In this document: piece after piece, positions 10,401 through 22,699 of the stretch
Position numbering within the stretch: position 1 is the first letter of the stretch
How the letters are laid out: every line of letters begins with the position of its first letter
NCBI RefSeq assembly: GCF_035222375.1
Contig: NW_026946363.1
Location: 5,084,001-5,148,000, forward strand
Direction of reading: 5' to 3'
DNA length: 64,000 nt
Origin: Podospora pseudocomata
Lineage: Eukaryota > Ascomycota > Sordariomycetes > Sordariales > Podosporaceae
Notes under the pieces: generated by a model
Database searches by the model: none
What the model was told of the DNA's origin: nothing
Seen by the model: only the letters and a program-made list of their open reading frames with translations
Translations under genes and position numbers: made by a program

Positions 10401-11083
10401 TTTGCTTACCCAGCAACGAGAATAGGGTTACCGACATGAAGAATTCCCGGATTGTAGCACGGTGAGCTGTGACAGAGAGGCAACAGCGAAATGCTCATCG
10501 CATTCGCTCTTTTTGCCGCAGGCAGGCCTCTTGCCGCTCACGCAGAGCCATTTATAATTGCAGTGCCTGAACTGACCCTTTTACAGGACAGCAGTGAGAG
10601 AGTAAGACATTCCCTTTCCGTTCAGACGTCGAGATGTGTAACCGATTGGGCCACATCGATGGGCAGCTTTCAAAGCCTTCAGCCAACCCCTTGACCAGAT
10701 CTCTAGCGCACCCCTGTCACTTACCAGCACCCCCTGCCTGCCGCCCCTGGAGCCGCGCGCCACCAAGAGACAGCAGCGCAACATCGGCCGGGCATTTTCA
10801 ATGTGGAGACGACTGTTTTCGTGAACTTTGGCCCTGACCTCACCCCTCGCCAAACGTCACATCGCCAGAGGAGCAAAGGGTCCTAGCGCCCACGAAGCCC
10901 TCACTGGCTGCCATGTTGGGCCGTTCTGCCCGTTCCCAACGACACAGGGTGTGAACGCAGTTGCTAGGGGATGCTGGTCTGGCTGGCCCACGGCCTTGTC
11001 GGGGCCAGACTCTCCACCATGAAGTGACATGAGTTCTCCTTTGCATGGGGGGTCATGGACCCGATGTTATGCCCTCATGTTGG

Positions 11084-11089
11084 TATAAA
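11084..11089 (+). promoter_or_regulatory. Candidate TATA box of the CFEM gene
   Basis: TATAAA in GGTATAAACAG, 332 bases before the ATG, followed by a pyrimidine-rich stretch typical of fungal transcription start regions (about 11100-11240). This would give a leader of some 300 bases. Confidence 0.4.
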
Positions 11090-11420
11090 CAGAGTCCTGC
11101 CCTCGCCTCCGTTCCCGCTCTTCTCTTTCTCGGTCAGTAGTGTTCAAACGTTTTGTGGTGTGGCATTTCCTTTACCTTACTCTAACCAACAACCGACGGC
11201 AAAGTCATTCGCTTCTTTGCCTCAAGCTTCTTTTCTTTTCCAACCATCATTGGATTTCTTTGTCGACACAATCGTTCAGACGACATCATCATTTTAAGCC
11301 AGCATTGTATCTGAAGGCGCAAGGTTCGCCCGATATTCTACCGGCACTCATTCAGCCCACCGCCATAAACTATACCCAGTCTATTGTTCTACTGTCTATA
11401 TTGACACGTAGCTCGTCACC

Positions 11421-13582
11421 ATGAAGAGCTATATCCCCCTTATCGCCCTCGCGGCCGGCGTAGAGGCCACTGTAAGTTGAAAGATCGGCATCTCTTCCAC
11501 ACCTGGCTCAGTCGCTTACACCTCCAACAGTTCAAGAAGGCTCCTGCTTTCACCTGCCCCGAGAACATCGACAACAAGTGTACCCCCAAGCAGCAATCCG
11601 GCTTCGACTGGGCTGATCTCATTCCTGGTCCGTTCGCCAACTACGGAGACTTCACCTTCAAGGGCTTCGAGTGCGGCAGTGACGGAAACAAGGGTCGTTT
11701 CGACTCTCGCCCCGGCAGCGGCAAGTTCATTGGTGGTACTTGCCACCCTGAGAAGAACAAGTCTCCATCTTTCGGCTGCGGTCCCGTTGTCGACAAGTTC
11801 TCCCTTGGCACCATTGTTGTCCAGCCCGAGTTCGACTGTGATCTCGAGTTCCACTATGACATGCCCAACGGCTCTGTCTGCAAGACTCGCCACGCTTGCA
11901 AGAAGTCCGGTACCACCATCAAGAACAAGCAGTGCGGTGGTGCCAAGAATGTCACCATCATCTTCCCTCCTCAGAACAAGCCCAAGAAGAGCTGCGCCAT
12001 CAAGGTCCCCACTGTCTCTTTCGACTGCAACACTGCCTCCAGCACCAAGCCTGTGACCACCAAGCCCGCGACTACCAAGCCTGCCACCACCACTGCAGTT
12101 GTCACCACTCCTGCCGATGTGACCAGCACCGCCCCTGTTGAGACCTCGCCCGCTGAGACCGAGACTTCTACTGCTATTGTTCCCGGCGAGACTTCCACTG
12201 CTGTCCTTCCCGAGACCACTGCCCCTGCTGAGGAGACTTCCACTGTCCCTGCCGAGGAGTCTACGGCTACCGTTCCCGCTGAGGAGACTGCTACGGTCCC
12301 TGCTGAGGAGACCTCCACTGTCCCTGCTGAGGAGTCCACCGCCACCGTTCCCGCTGAGGAGACTGCTACGGTCCCTGCTGAGGAGACCACCACTGCTCCA
12401 GCTGAGGAGACCGCTACTGTTCCCGCTGAGGAGACCACCACTGCCCCCGCCGAGGAGACGGCCACCGAGCCTGCTGGTGAGACTACTACTGAGGTTGCCG
12501 GCGAGACCACCAGCACTGAGCCTGCCGCCATCACCACTCCCATCACCACCGTGATCACCACCGAGTTCGAGACCATCTCCACCATCTTCACCACTCAGAC
12601 CGAGACCATCACCCAGTGCGAGCCTACCGTCCCTGACTGCCCGGCCAACTCCATCAAGACCACAATCGTGACCGTTCCCGTCTCCACCACCATCTGCCCC
12701 GTCACCGAGACTCTCACCACTGTCATCGAGACCCCTATTGTTGAGGAGACCTCTGCCCCCGCCCCTGTCGAGACTTCTCCTGCCGCTGGCGAGACCACTC
12801 CTGCTGCTGGCGAGACCACTGTCCCTGCTCCTGGTGTTACCGAGACCCCCGCCACCACTGTCATTGACATCCCCACCACTGGCATTGTCACCTCTGTCAA
12901 GCCCGTCGAGACTCTCCCTTGCCCTGAGGTTGTCCCCTCGTGCTTGAACACCTTCCTCTTCCAGGTCGGCTGCTCTGACAACACTGATGCGGGGTGCTAT
13001 TGCCCCGATGCTCTCTTCGTCAAGAACGTCTACGACTGCTTGTACGCCCACGGTGGTTCCGATCAGATCATCTCCGAGGCCGTCATCTTCTTCCAGGGTC
13101 TCTGCGCTCCTTGGGCTGGTGGTAACCCCGCCGTAGTCACGGCTCCTACTGTCACCACCTACCTCACCATCACCGCCACTCCCACTGTTGCTCCCATCTA
13201 CACCACCATCACCATCGACACCACCACTGTTGTTCCCTGCACTGATGATGCCGGTGTTGAGATCCCCGGTAGCAGCACCACCGTTGTCATTGCCACCACC
13301 GTCCCCGTTCCCGAGATCGGCTTCACCACTGGCACTGCCGGCGTTGTTGATGTTGTTCCCATCACCGCTGCCCCCATCGTCGACGGCGGTCTCCCCGGTG
13401 TTCCTGGCAACAATGGTGGCGGTGCCATCATCACTGCCAACGGCACCACCATCTCGGTCCCCACCGGCACTGAAGGCCTCGTCCGCCCCACCCAGAGCGT
13501 CGTCCTCGCCGGTGGTGAGCGTGTTGCCGCCAGCTTCGGCCTTGCTGCCGTCGTCGCGGCTTTCGCTGCCTTTGCCCTCTAA
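11421..13582 (+). CDS. GPI-anchored CFEM-domain cell-surface protein
   Basis: Two exons, 11421-11471 and 11531-13582, about 700 residues; the intron is GTAAGT...CAACAG. Exon 1 encodes only the signal peptide MKSYIPLIALAAGVEAT. Residues 18-185 form a Cys-rich domain (FTCPENIDNKC, GCGPVVDKFS) that I do not recognise. A long Thr/Pro/Glu linker with PAEETTT/PAEESTATV repeats (about 250-345) looks heavily O-glycosylated. Cys pairs near residues 375-415 precede the CFEM domain at about 479-547, including the conserved Asp before GCYC. Seven of the usual eight CFEM Cys are visible. The C-terminus ends in a hydrophobic GPI signal (ASFGLAAVVAAFAAFAL). CFEM proteins act at the fungal surface in adhesion, haem capture or host contact; the specific role here is not known. 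Confidence 0.9.
12220..12480 (+). repeat. Coding minisatellite (PAEE repeats)
   Basis: Imperfect 21-27 base units reading GTCCCTGCTGAGGAGAC(C/T) and variants, encoding P-A-E-E-T/S-(A)-T-V/A. Copies are near-identical at the DNA level, so the tract probably varies in length between strains. Confidence 0.8.
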
Positions 13583-15151
13583 ATCTTTTGATTTGAGCGG
13601 CTACAAAACGTGTACACTACAAACCCCATTTCCTTATTTTTATCAAAAGTGTCTTTTTCGGCGCCCTGGCGGGTTCAGCCTTGATATCCAATTCTTACGA
13701 TCCTTCACGAACACATAGCATTACTACATTGCATTATTTGGCGGCTATTTTTGGGGGCGGGATTTTTCTATTTGTTTTGGCTTTATCGCAAATACCCCCC
13801 ATAATCTCGTCACCCCTTGAGTTTTCTTTTGAAAGTTTACATGATCGGAACAATTGATGGGCTGCAGAAGGATATGCATCTTGGGCAAACAGAGGGTGAT
13901 GAGAAGATTCATGGGAAGGGTTCACTTATTATACATGGGACAGCTGGAAAGATATACATGGCGAAACGTATACTGTACATAATAGTTAATACCCCCAAAT
14001 GGAAAGACCACAATGTTCCGATCAAATACTGTTCAAACTTTGTGATTTTTGGTGAACACGTGATGCATATACAATTTTCGGTCAGATCGAACATACCAAA
14101 CCACTTCCAATCCCGTGAATGTTGATACTGACGTATTATTCACCATGAAGAGTATTGCAATATCCTAACTTCTTGATACCTAGGTAAATGATTGCCGTGA
14201 AAGCTAGCACCTATTCGTTCATTCCTCATATCAACCTCAACCCTTTCCCAGAAAACCCACACAAAACCTCCAAGTCTGTTCAAACAGTTTGTTGAGTCTT
14301 GGACGACCCATGTCCCACCTGCGGATGTCTCTAATCACCGGTGAGACTTGCCCGCCAATCGTCGAGATATGTCCTCCTATTATCGGGGCAGGTCCGCCGA
14401 CCATCCACAGAGAATTACACCCTTTCCATCCAGCAATCACCCCCCTTGTGCACACCGTACCTATCAAACAACTGCAGGGCACCCAAACACTCTACCCAAT
14501 GGCATATTTCCTCAAACTGAGAATCAATCGCACCCTCTCCCTCTAAGCGCTCTAGCCACCTCATGAGTCGGGGCCCCGTCACGGAAATTGCAGCTCTCTC
14601 TATCGGGATGAGGGGCTTCCACACGGAGCGAGCGGGCGCGAATCCACCTCCCAATCCAGTCCACAGCCAACAGTACCTTAGCTAGCTCACCCAAACGTTT
14701 GACTATATGATCCAACTCGGGCTTGCTTTGGTGTTGGTTGCTTGTTGGGGGAGGGGGCCAATGGGTGGTCATTGGGTGAGGGTTATTGATATTTACTGGG
14801 GGAGTGGCGTTGAAACAAGTCATTGACAGAAGAAGATTTTTGGGACGGGTTTACTTGTGTCGTATGGATGTTTCGGGATATAGTTCGTTGGCTTTACCAT
14901 ACTAAATCGTTCGATTCTTCTTATTGAGAAAAGAGCTGTCGGACCAAGTGGTTATAAGCTCTCGAATACTCCGTGGGCTGTATCACTTTGCCAGATATCG
15001 TTACGCTGGAAAGACCTCAGATGGTCGTGGTGGAATGATGTTCACGGTTTAACTGATGCAACATGTCTCATGCTTGATATGCCTGGAATCGGCGCCTCAT
15101 TATCATTATTTCATGCCTTTCAATGCTATCATATGAGTACACCAGCCCCAT
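13583..15151. other. Convergent intergenic region
   Basis: Lies between the 3' ends of the CFEM gene and the DUF3433 gene. Apart from 3' untranslated sequence I see nothing. The stretch 13820-14110 is AT-richer. Confidence 0.5.
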
Positions 15152-18100
15152 CTACCCCCTCCCAACCCCATACTCCCCAATACCCACCCTCACACCCCCC
15201 GTCTGAGCCTCCGTCACCTCCCCAAAAGTAACATATCTCCCCCTCTCCCCCTCCGATCCCTCCTTCTTCTCCCCTCCTTGTCCCCTTCCCTTCCACCATC
15301 CCCAAACCCCACCCCCGTTCTCAACCTCCTGCCTCCTGCTATAAACCTCCCCCAACTCCGCCCTCACATTCGAATCGCAAAGATAATACACCCACCCAAC
15401 CAACCCCATCCCGTCACCCCCCGGATTCACCGGCATATACGGGTACCTCACCGCAACTAAATTCCACCCAAGCACCAAAATCATCAACACCAACGTCCCC
15501 ACCACCGACCAAGCACACGCCTGGTGAGTCTCCCACGTAAGCCAAGGAACAAACGGTATGTTGGACAACAACGGCGGGGTCAGCTTCGACAACACCGTCA
15601 CAGCCGCCACGGCAGGGACGATAAATGATCTATCCTGGAGGCTGTAAAAGACCCTAGAAGGGGTGAGGGCCTCAAAGACGTGCAGGGGGGGAGGGGTAGT
15701 GAAGAAGCGGTTGGATCGTCTGGTGCCGTCTGTCTGGAGAAGGCGGGGGTGGCGGGAGAGGAGGCGGTAGGGTTCTCGGGTTGCTATGTCTGTTGGGAAG
15801 TGGTTAGCTATCGGGTTCTAAAGAATAGGAGTAGGTGAGGTACTTACTGAAGAAGTAAGAATCCCAAAACAGCGAGATGATGAAACCCAAACCGGCAAAT
15901 AAGGCGCGCACACCGAGGTTCTGTGAGTTCATAAAGATCTCAAAGGCCGAGTCGTGAAAGCTTGTGAGCTCGTAATACAAGATCATGATGAGAAAGCCGA
16001 TGATGGTGAGGAGAAAGAGCACCTGGGCAATGTAGTCTTGTGCTACTGGGTTGAGAGAAAACAGCTTCTTGGTTATAGGAGAAGACACCTCCTCGCTTGT
16101 CTTCTTGTCGCTTGTCTTCTTGCTCGCGCCGGGCTGTTTCTGCCCTTCGTTTTGCAGTGTAACAAGGGCCAGATGTGGCCTGTTTGTGTTCGACCGATCC
16201 GTCAAGTGCCTCACTGTGCAATACGGACCATACTTTTTCTGTGACGACGACTGTGACGAGGACAGCCCCAGGGATGTCTCGCTGGATGTGGACGTTGCTG
16301 TTGGGGAGTGCCTCGGGCTGGGCGGCAGTAGTGGTGCCTGCGCAACTTGACGCAGGGCAAACCTATGGTCGCTCAGTTCCTTGATCATCTTCTCTCTTTC
16401 GACGTACTTGTCCGTGATGTTGACTTTGGCCTTGTGGATGGTTTCTCGTGTTGTCTGCTCCGTAAGGAGCGCAGCAACACCAGCAATACTCCTCATATCC
16501 GATCCGCAGTTTCTGTGCCAGTTCCACATTGCGAAGATCAAAAAGACAACCACAGCTAGACTTAAACTCAAAAAGACCTGTACAAGCCGACCCGGCGCCC
16601 GGAAGATAGCAATTTCCATAAAACAGCCAGCAAAGCTGTCGATTGTACAACCTCCATGGAGCTTAAAGCCAATAGCTTCTGTTGCGAACGAGGCGGTAGC
16701 AGAGGAGACAAGAATCAACATCTGCGAGAGCAGCAAACCTGGCTCTCTTGAATGAAACAAGAGACGCCAACTGGTGAAGAAACCCTTGATGCCACCTGTT
16801 GTAAGAAACAATGAATCCTCGGCCGATGACCCATCGGAGCGGCGTGACATGGCTTTCAAAGGTAGTAGCGCCTTGACGTGCGAATCGATAATTTGCGCCA
16901 GGATAGTGAGCGGTAACGTGATGATGATGGGCAGGAACGATGCCAAAAGATAAGCACCCCATGAAACCGTGTCCAAGGTGGCGGGATTCCCGTCGCTGTC
17001 ATCGTCCCAGGCGCGAAAAATACCGGTGTCATCTTTGGACCACACTGTGGCCACAGGTCGACCGTTGGAATCTGTAATCGTGACCCCCCAGTCGTATGTT
17101 GTGGGCACCTGCGTGGTTACCGTTGCCGTGGGAACCCCGTTAGAATCACGCATAGTGATGGTCTTGGGAACAAGAGGAAATTTGCCCGTCACAGTCCTCA
17201 ACACTCCTTTATCGTCATACCCAGTGACAGTGGTAAACTTCAGAGTCGCAAAAGCAGTGATCGTTGCGATCGGTGTAGTCCCATGCCCACCTGTCATTGT
17301 TCTTGTCCGCAATACCCATCGCCCGCCGTTCACAATGACTGTGGCCGTAGGTTTCCCCTTGTCATCGAAGAGGGTTTTTGGTTGGTTCGCTGAGCTCCCC
17401 CCATGTCCGGTGATTGTGGCGGTCGGCCTGCCATTACTGTCTGTCAAGGTCATGACGGTTGTTGTGTATACCGCCGTATCAGCAGGCACCCAAACAGGCG
17501 TAGTCACCGTGGTGGTGGGCTTTCCGTCAATATCACTCAGAGTGTAGGTCGAAGGAACATATGACCCCTGGCCCGGTCCTGTCACCACGACATCTTCGTA
17601 TACGAGCTCAGTGGTTGTGACTGATGGAAGAGGGTTAAACAGAGTAGCAGTAACCGGTCTGGTTTCCACAACATCTGGGGCGACCTTTGCACACGGCCGA
17701 GCACCGTGGAATGAAAATTCGTTGTACTCTACCATGATCGATGGATTGAGAGCGCGCATGTCGCGTTGGGCTGTTGCAACCCTTGACCACTCAGACCAAC
17801 ACGAGGGCTCCAGAAAGACGAAGGCAGGGCCGTCGCAAATGATCGTACAGTCCGATTCGGTTGCTTTATCCAGTGGAAAGAAGTTGATACTGCTGATAAA
17901 CTTTACTGGGGTGCGGACGTATGGTATGTCCCCAGGCCGAGAACTTTTCCAATACGCCACATGCCAGAAGGATAGCCTGATTCGGTATCCCGCTATTTGC
18001 CCATACTTGTCCTTGGGCGGCACTCGACGCTGTATTCCATAGGGGCTGGTTCTGTTTGGGCTCAAAGTTCCGTTGGTCGGAACGTGTATGACAGGATATC

Positions 18101-18691
18101 CGATACGCTCACCGAATTCCATGGCCTCTGTTGGCAAGGCATCCCATCCTAACGTTGCCGTTGACGTTGACGTTGAACTCGACGTTGAGATCAAGATCGG
18201 CTCCGGGGTGAACGCTGAGCTGCTGGTGTTTTGCGGGAAGGATGTGAAAACCGGAGGAGCCGTGCTTGTTGCAGAGGGCGTTCCAGTGGACGAGAATCCA
18301 GTGGTTGTGGACAACTGGGACGAGTCTTCCTCTGCTCTAGCCTTATAGAGGCGTGGTGCCAGGAAGGGGCCATAGGCTCCGGTACCGTCTTCGTACCCGT
18401 ACTCATTAAGGACGGGCAATCGGTTTTCCGCGATTGTGATTGTTCGAAAACCATATTCGAGTGCCACAATGAGGCCAATGATGCTAGCACAATGAGTCTT
18501 GTTAGCGAACCTTGATCATGAAACTGGAGAAGAGTCACCTACTAGAGACCGATTGCAATCAAGAAAGGAGTTCTGAGGACCAAAGGCTTCGTGTTGCGAA
18601 GACCCTCGTCTGGTTGTTGAGACTGAGTATCACTCGATGGCGGCGACCTAGTCTGTAGGGCCTTGAAAGGCGCCTTCAAAATTCTGGACAT
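15152..18691 (-). CDS. DUF3433 family multi-pass membrane protein
   Basis: Three exons, 18543-18691, 15848-18483 and 15152-15789, about 1140 residues. Introns are GTAGGT...GCTAG (18484-18542) and GTAAGT...CAACAG (15790-15847), both with CTAAC-type branch sites, and both keep frame. The protein begins MSRILKAPFK and has a first membrane segment spanning the first splice junction (FLIAIGLYIIGLIVALEYG). A large Ser/Thr-rich, probably extracellular region follows (to about residue 545). It holds six units of a D-x-x-G-x-P-T-A-T-V-T motif at about 366-530. About six further membrane segments lie behind it. The sentence TREPYRLLSRHP just after the second intron is typical of fungal DUF3433 proteins. 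Function is unknown; a cell-surface role is inferred. Confidence 0.88.
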
Positions 18692-19706
18692 GGTCGGCTT
18701 ACAACAAGCACGCCGACTTCCGCGAGATCCAAGACGGTGAGAGAGTCGTGGTCAGGCGTGAAACTCGGGGTCAGGCGGGGGAGAAGCCTTCTCCCTTGTA
18801 TACCCATGAAGAAGGGAAGCCATCACGTCGATCTGAGTCGTCTGCGGGCCATCTCTAATGCCGTTGCTCAAGACCCTTGCTCATCTGTTCATCAATGCAA
18901 CGACACTATCGCGTCTCAGCGACCAGAATGAGACCCAAGAGCCGCGAGGTACCGGCATAACCTCTATGCATCCGGCCGGTTAGGGCTACAGTTTTCGGGT
19001 CAGTACTAGCCAAGCGTGTGCCGATATTTCTGTTGCTTACCATCTGAGAGGCACAGCCTCGAGATATACACCCATGTATCGTTGCCGTAGTGGCTCGCTT
19101 GGGTTGAGTAACCGCTCGGGTAAAAAAAGCTAGTCCAACAGACAAGGTCTAGGTCGGCGTGCAACTGTGACTCCAGACAGCCTTGCAGATTTAGGAAATG
19201 ATTCTCGGCGCCGACGACTCATCGTCCACCTATGGAATGCTACGCTTGCCGGACGACTAGACGTAGTAAGCTTAGCATAAGGCGCAGCACCAACAAAGGT
19301 ACCTACTTTAGAGGCAATTCAGACAAAGGTACCGGCATTTGAGGCCGTTGAGAAGAATCAAGAGGTGATAACGTGATGGAGTCTTTGCGCAAGCCTTTGG
19401 GGGCCACGGGGGCAAACCTCCACTTCCGTCCTCCCCGCCCCTTGTTTAGCCCCCACACATTCGCGTCCTCGAACGGCCGACCTGAGCACCTTCCTGTTAG
19501 AACATTGGGACAAACTTTGTTCATCCATCAAGATCGTGGGAGCAATAGAGTGCTGTCACGTTACCAGGTACCCGAAATGTAACAACTAGATCATGAAATC
19601 AATCGATATCCTAAACCGTCCAGAACAGTGTCATAGGCATCATACACATCATCTCAATTTGAGCCTCTCAACCCAGCCATGCAACGCCGAAACATCATTC
19701 AACTTC
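18692..19706. other. Upstream region of the DUF3433 gene
   Basis: Between the start of the DUF3433 gene and the 3' end of the WD40 gene, both leftward. It holds the promoter of the former and a 30-base tandem duplication at 19294-19353. No gene is recognised. Confidence 0.5.
19294..19353. repeat. Imperfect 30-bp tandem duplication
   Basis: Two units, 19294-19323 and 19324-19353. Each begins CAAAGGTACC and carries TT(A/T)GAGGC at the same offset. Confidence 0.55.
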
Positions 19707-21888
19707 TTACATATCATATCTCTGCCTCCAACCTCCAGTAGCCACCCGCGGGGCATTTAACTTTTCATCCACCACTCTCCCCATTGCCATCCCCTCATCC
19801 TCACTCTCCTCCCCATCATCATCGTCAGCCTCGTTGTACCCATGCACGCTTGCCGTTCCCGTATCATTCGCCGAGCCGTTCCACGAACTAGCGACCAGTA
19901 CCGGCGCATTCGGATGCCATCCCACATCTCTCACAATAGTACTCCAGTCATTCTCGAAGCTATGCAATCTATACCGCCTCGTCCTGAGTCTCGCGTTGCT
20001 TCCAGTGGCTGGCTCTGTGGCTTTTTGAACGTCAATGGTCTTCGCGAGTGTGGCGTCCATGTTCCAAATGTATACATGCCCATCTGCACTTCCAGAGTAG
20101 ACGTATCGACTATCTGTGCTGTTGGGTGGCGAAAAGTGGCATCTGATGAGTGTCCTCTGAACCTTGTGTCCACGGAAAGTCACGACTGAGTTGTCGTGCG
20201 GGTGTTGATACCATCGTGAGTCGTCATATTCTTGCCAGCGGTAGTCGAACTGATAATCTGGAGATTGAGTGATGGCCGTTGGATTTGTTGAAAGGAAAGT
20301 GGAGGTAGACATTGCTTTGCGCAAGTCCCACAGTTTCATCGACTGGTCTTTACCATTGGAAAGGATGTAACGACCATCCTGCTTGGAGTCGATATAGGTA
20401 AGGCCTTCGGTGTGTCCTACAAAGGCCCCGGCTGGGCGGCCATCACCAATGGAACGGGTGTCCCATACTTTAATCGTACTATAGAGACATGGCATCAGTT
20501 ACCATCTCAAGACTTTCTGTGCAGAAAAGAAGAAAACCTACCAGTCATCTGAGCCGGAGTACAGGATGTGAGGCGAGTTCTTGTCGGCAAAGCAAACGGC
20601 GTTCACATCGTCGTTATGCCCATGAACGTGATGTAGTGTTGTGCGTGTTTCGATGTCATACACTACCACGGAGTCGGTATTCGTGCCCGCGACAAGCTGA
20701 CGCCCATCGCCCGAGAACCTCACGGAGAAGATGGCAAAGCTCCCACCATACCCAGGCTGACTGTACCCTCCGGCAAAGTTAAGTGTGTATGAATCGCCGG
20801 TATCCTTCGGGTCGGTGGGAGCAATCGCAACTTCAGGCTGCAACGACGTAAACGCTAGCCAGCGGTTATCAGGGCTGAGGTCGGCATCGGTCATCGTCCA
20901 TTGACCAAACGGATAGTCGAACGTTTTGTAGTACTTCCAGTCGTAAACATTCGAGGTATCGTATAACCGTACTTTAAAGTCTTTGTTGCAGGTGTAAAAG
21001 AAGTTGCCATCGTCGGAGAACTGGCCGCAACAAACGGGATCGTCGTAATGGATAATCATCTCTGGCTTGGATACCGGTATCATCTGTTGCAGCATCATTC
21101 CTCGATTCCTCAGCTGCTCAGCCTTGCCGCCCAGACCTAGCTCTCGATCGAGAATTCTCCTCGAGATATCCTTATACCTCCGATCACGGATATCAAACGA
21201 CCCAAACGCCCCCGACTCCATCAGTTTCCTCCCCTCCTCACTCGGTACCTTGGGAAACCTATCCGGGTCTTGTCTGTTGGTCCGCCGCTGATACATCATC
21301 TCATCAACCTCGGCATCATCAAAAATCAAGTCCGTAAGATCATGCCCTCTCAGCAAAGCAAGAATCTGTCGCTGGCTCAACCCAACTGCCCCCGAGGCAC
21401 CTACAAATCGTCAGCCGGGTCTCATAAATCACCCCCAGTCAACACTCACCATTCCCAACAAGTCTCACAATTCTCCTCAGTAGCTGACCTCCCTCCCTCT
21501 CCTCGGCAGTAGCTTGATTATCATCATCTTCTTCTTCTTCATCTTCTTCATCTTCTTCATCTTCTTCATCTTCTTCATCTTCTTCATCTTCTTCATCTTC
21601 TTCATCTTCTTCATCTTCTTCATCCTCATCATCCTCATTACCGACCGGAACCTGCTCCAATACAACCTCCAACTCGAGTCCCTCCGCATCGCCGGACGCA
21701 TGAAGCCGCTCATGTTCTGCCATTTCTTCCCTCAAAATTTCATCATAGTACTCCTGGTCATGTTCCTCTCCGTCTTCGACCCGCTCGCGAGTAGCTTCAT
21801 GCATCGAATAGGGGACGTAGGAGGTCCAGTCGTCGGAATCCAGCGGGCCGCCATCGTTGGGGTCACCGCGGTAATTGTCGCTACTCAT
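19707..21888 (-). CDS. DCAF11/LEC14B-like WD40 repeat protein
   Basis: Three exons, 21450-21888, 20542-21400 and 19707-20478, 689 residues. Introns: 21401-21449 (49 bases, GTGAGT...TTGTAG) and 20479-20541 (GTAGGT...TATAG). I chose ATG at 21888 (MSSDNYRGDP). After an acidic run at residues 85-123 come a conserved Q-rich helix (SQRQILALLRGHDL) and about seven WD40 repeats, including SGSDDCTIKVWDTR across the second intron, NGKDQSMKLWDLR and SGSADGHVYIWNMD. The two WDxR boxes (WDTR, WDLR) mark DDB1-CUL4 substrate receptors, and the layout matches DCAF11. The likely role is a nuclear CRL4 ubiquitin ligase adaptor; substrates are unknown. Confidence 0.9.
21520..21635. repeat. Acidic trinucleotide minisatellite in WD40 gene
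   Basis: On the + strand about ten units of CATCTTCTT, flanked by CTT and CAT runs. It lies in exon 1 of the WD40 gene and encodes the repeated E-E-D tract. Units are almost identical, implying recent slippage. Confidence 0.9.
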
Positions 21889-22699
21889 TGTGGTAGACTG
21901 AAAAACTGTTGAAACGTCGACGCTGAAAGTCCAAAGTGTTGTTGTATTTCGACCGGTTGAAGCCAGCTGTGGTGAGAGGCAAGTCGATTGATAAGCCACG
22001 AGGGGTAGTTCAAATGCGCTTTAACAGATCGCTCTTCAAAAGCAAGAAATATCACTCGTGACAAGCAAACGAGTTATCAAAAGCGCATCATGAAGAAAAG
22101 AGCAGAGCAATTGTTTCATTGACTGAATGGATGACACGGGCATGGCACCTCACTTCGCCGCCGTTGTACCAGAGCCACAAGCTATCTCACCCACCCTTCC
22201 CGCACCGAACACCAGCCGATATATACTAGTGACGACATTGCTGGGACAAATCGAATGCTGGGCTCTGGGGAGGTCGCTATCATGCGGAGTTTAGCACCGG
22301 AATTAACTTGTGAGGGGAATGAATGAGGGGCAATCAATCGGCTGGGTGGGGCGGTGATCGTGCTGACAAAGCACATCTCAACATCACTTTCATCCGAAGA
22401 TATAATCAACCCTAACCCTTCACTTGAAATCAGAAGGGACAAGTTCACCCAGGTAAATCAACTTTCACCTACTATATATGTCGTATAGAAGATATATTTT
22501 ATGCGTTTTACACAGCCGGCACTCATCAGAACAACTCTGTCTCAGTATGTCTGTTGCCCCTCTTGACTCACCTGCCGTGCCCCCATAGCATCCAACCCCT
22601 TATCGGCATGGCTCCTCTCCTCAGCTGAGAGCTCCCCACATATAATCCAATAAGCTGATGCCACATCTCACACAAACAAAGAATTCCATTGTTCCAAAT
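21889..22699. other. WD40 gene promoter region
   Basis: Upstream region of the leftward WD40 gene, up to the tRNA-Pro gene. It contains a telobox-like motif at 22408-22420. No further gene is seen. Confidence 0.5.
22408..22420 (-). promoter_or_regulatory. Telobox-like motif
   Basis: AACCCTAACCCTT, the reverse complement of the motif seen before VMS1, about 520 bases upstream of the WD40 gene start. Confidence 0.3.

Larger units (their letters stand above)
6706..11420. other. Gene-free interval of 4.7 kb
   Basis: No convincing coding sequence on either strand. 6716-6895 is strongly purine-rich on the + strand (GGAAGGAGG-type words). Twin hairpins lie at 7404-7440. A 118-codon leftward frame near 8125-8481 has some hydrophobic character but no recognised family and no good start. 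The last 350 bases hold the promoter and leader of the CFEM gene. Confidence 0.45.

Noticed and set aside
12138-12554. Pro/Leu/Arg-only frame overlapping the PAEE repeats
   Set aside because: A shifted reading of the coding minisatellite.
11516-13051. A 511-codon open frame antisense to the CFEM gene
   Set aside because: It results from the strong third-position C bias and repeats of the real gene; its Gly/Ser/Leu-Asp composition is that of a mirrored frame.
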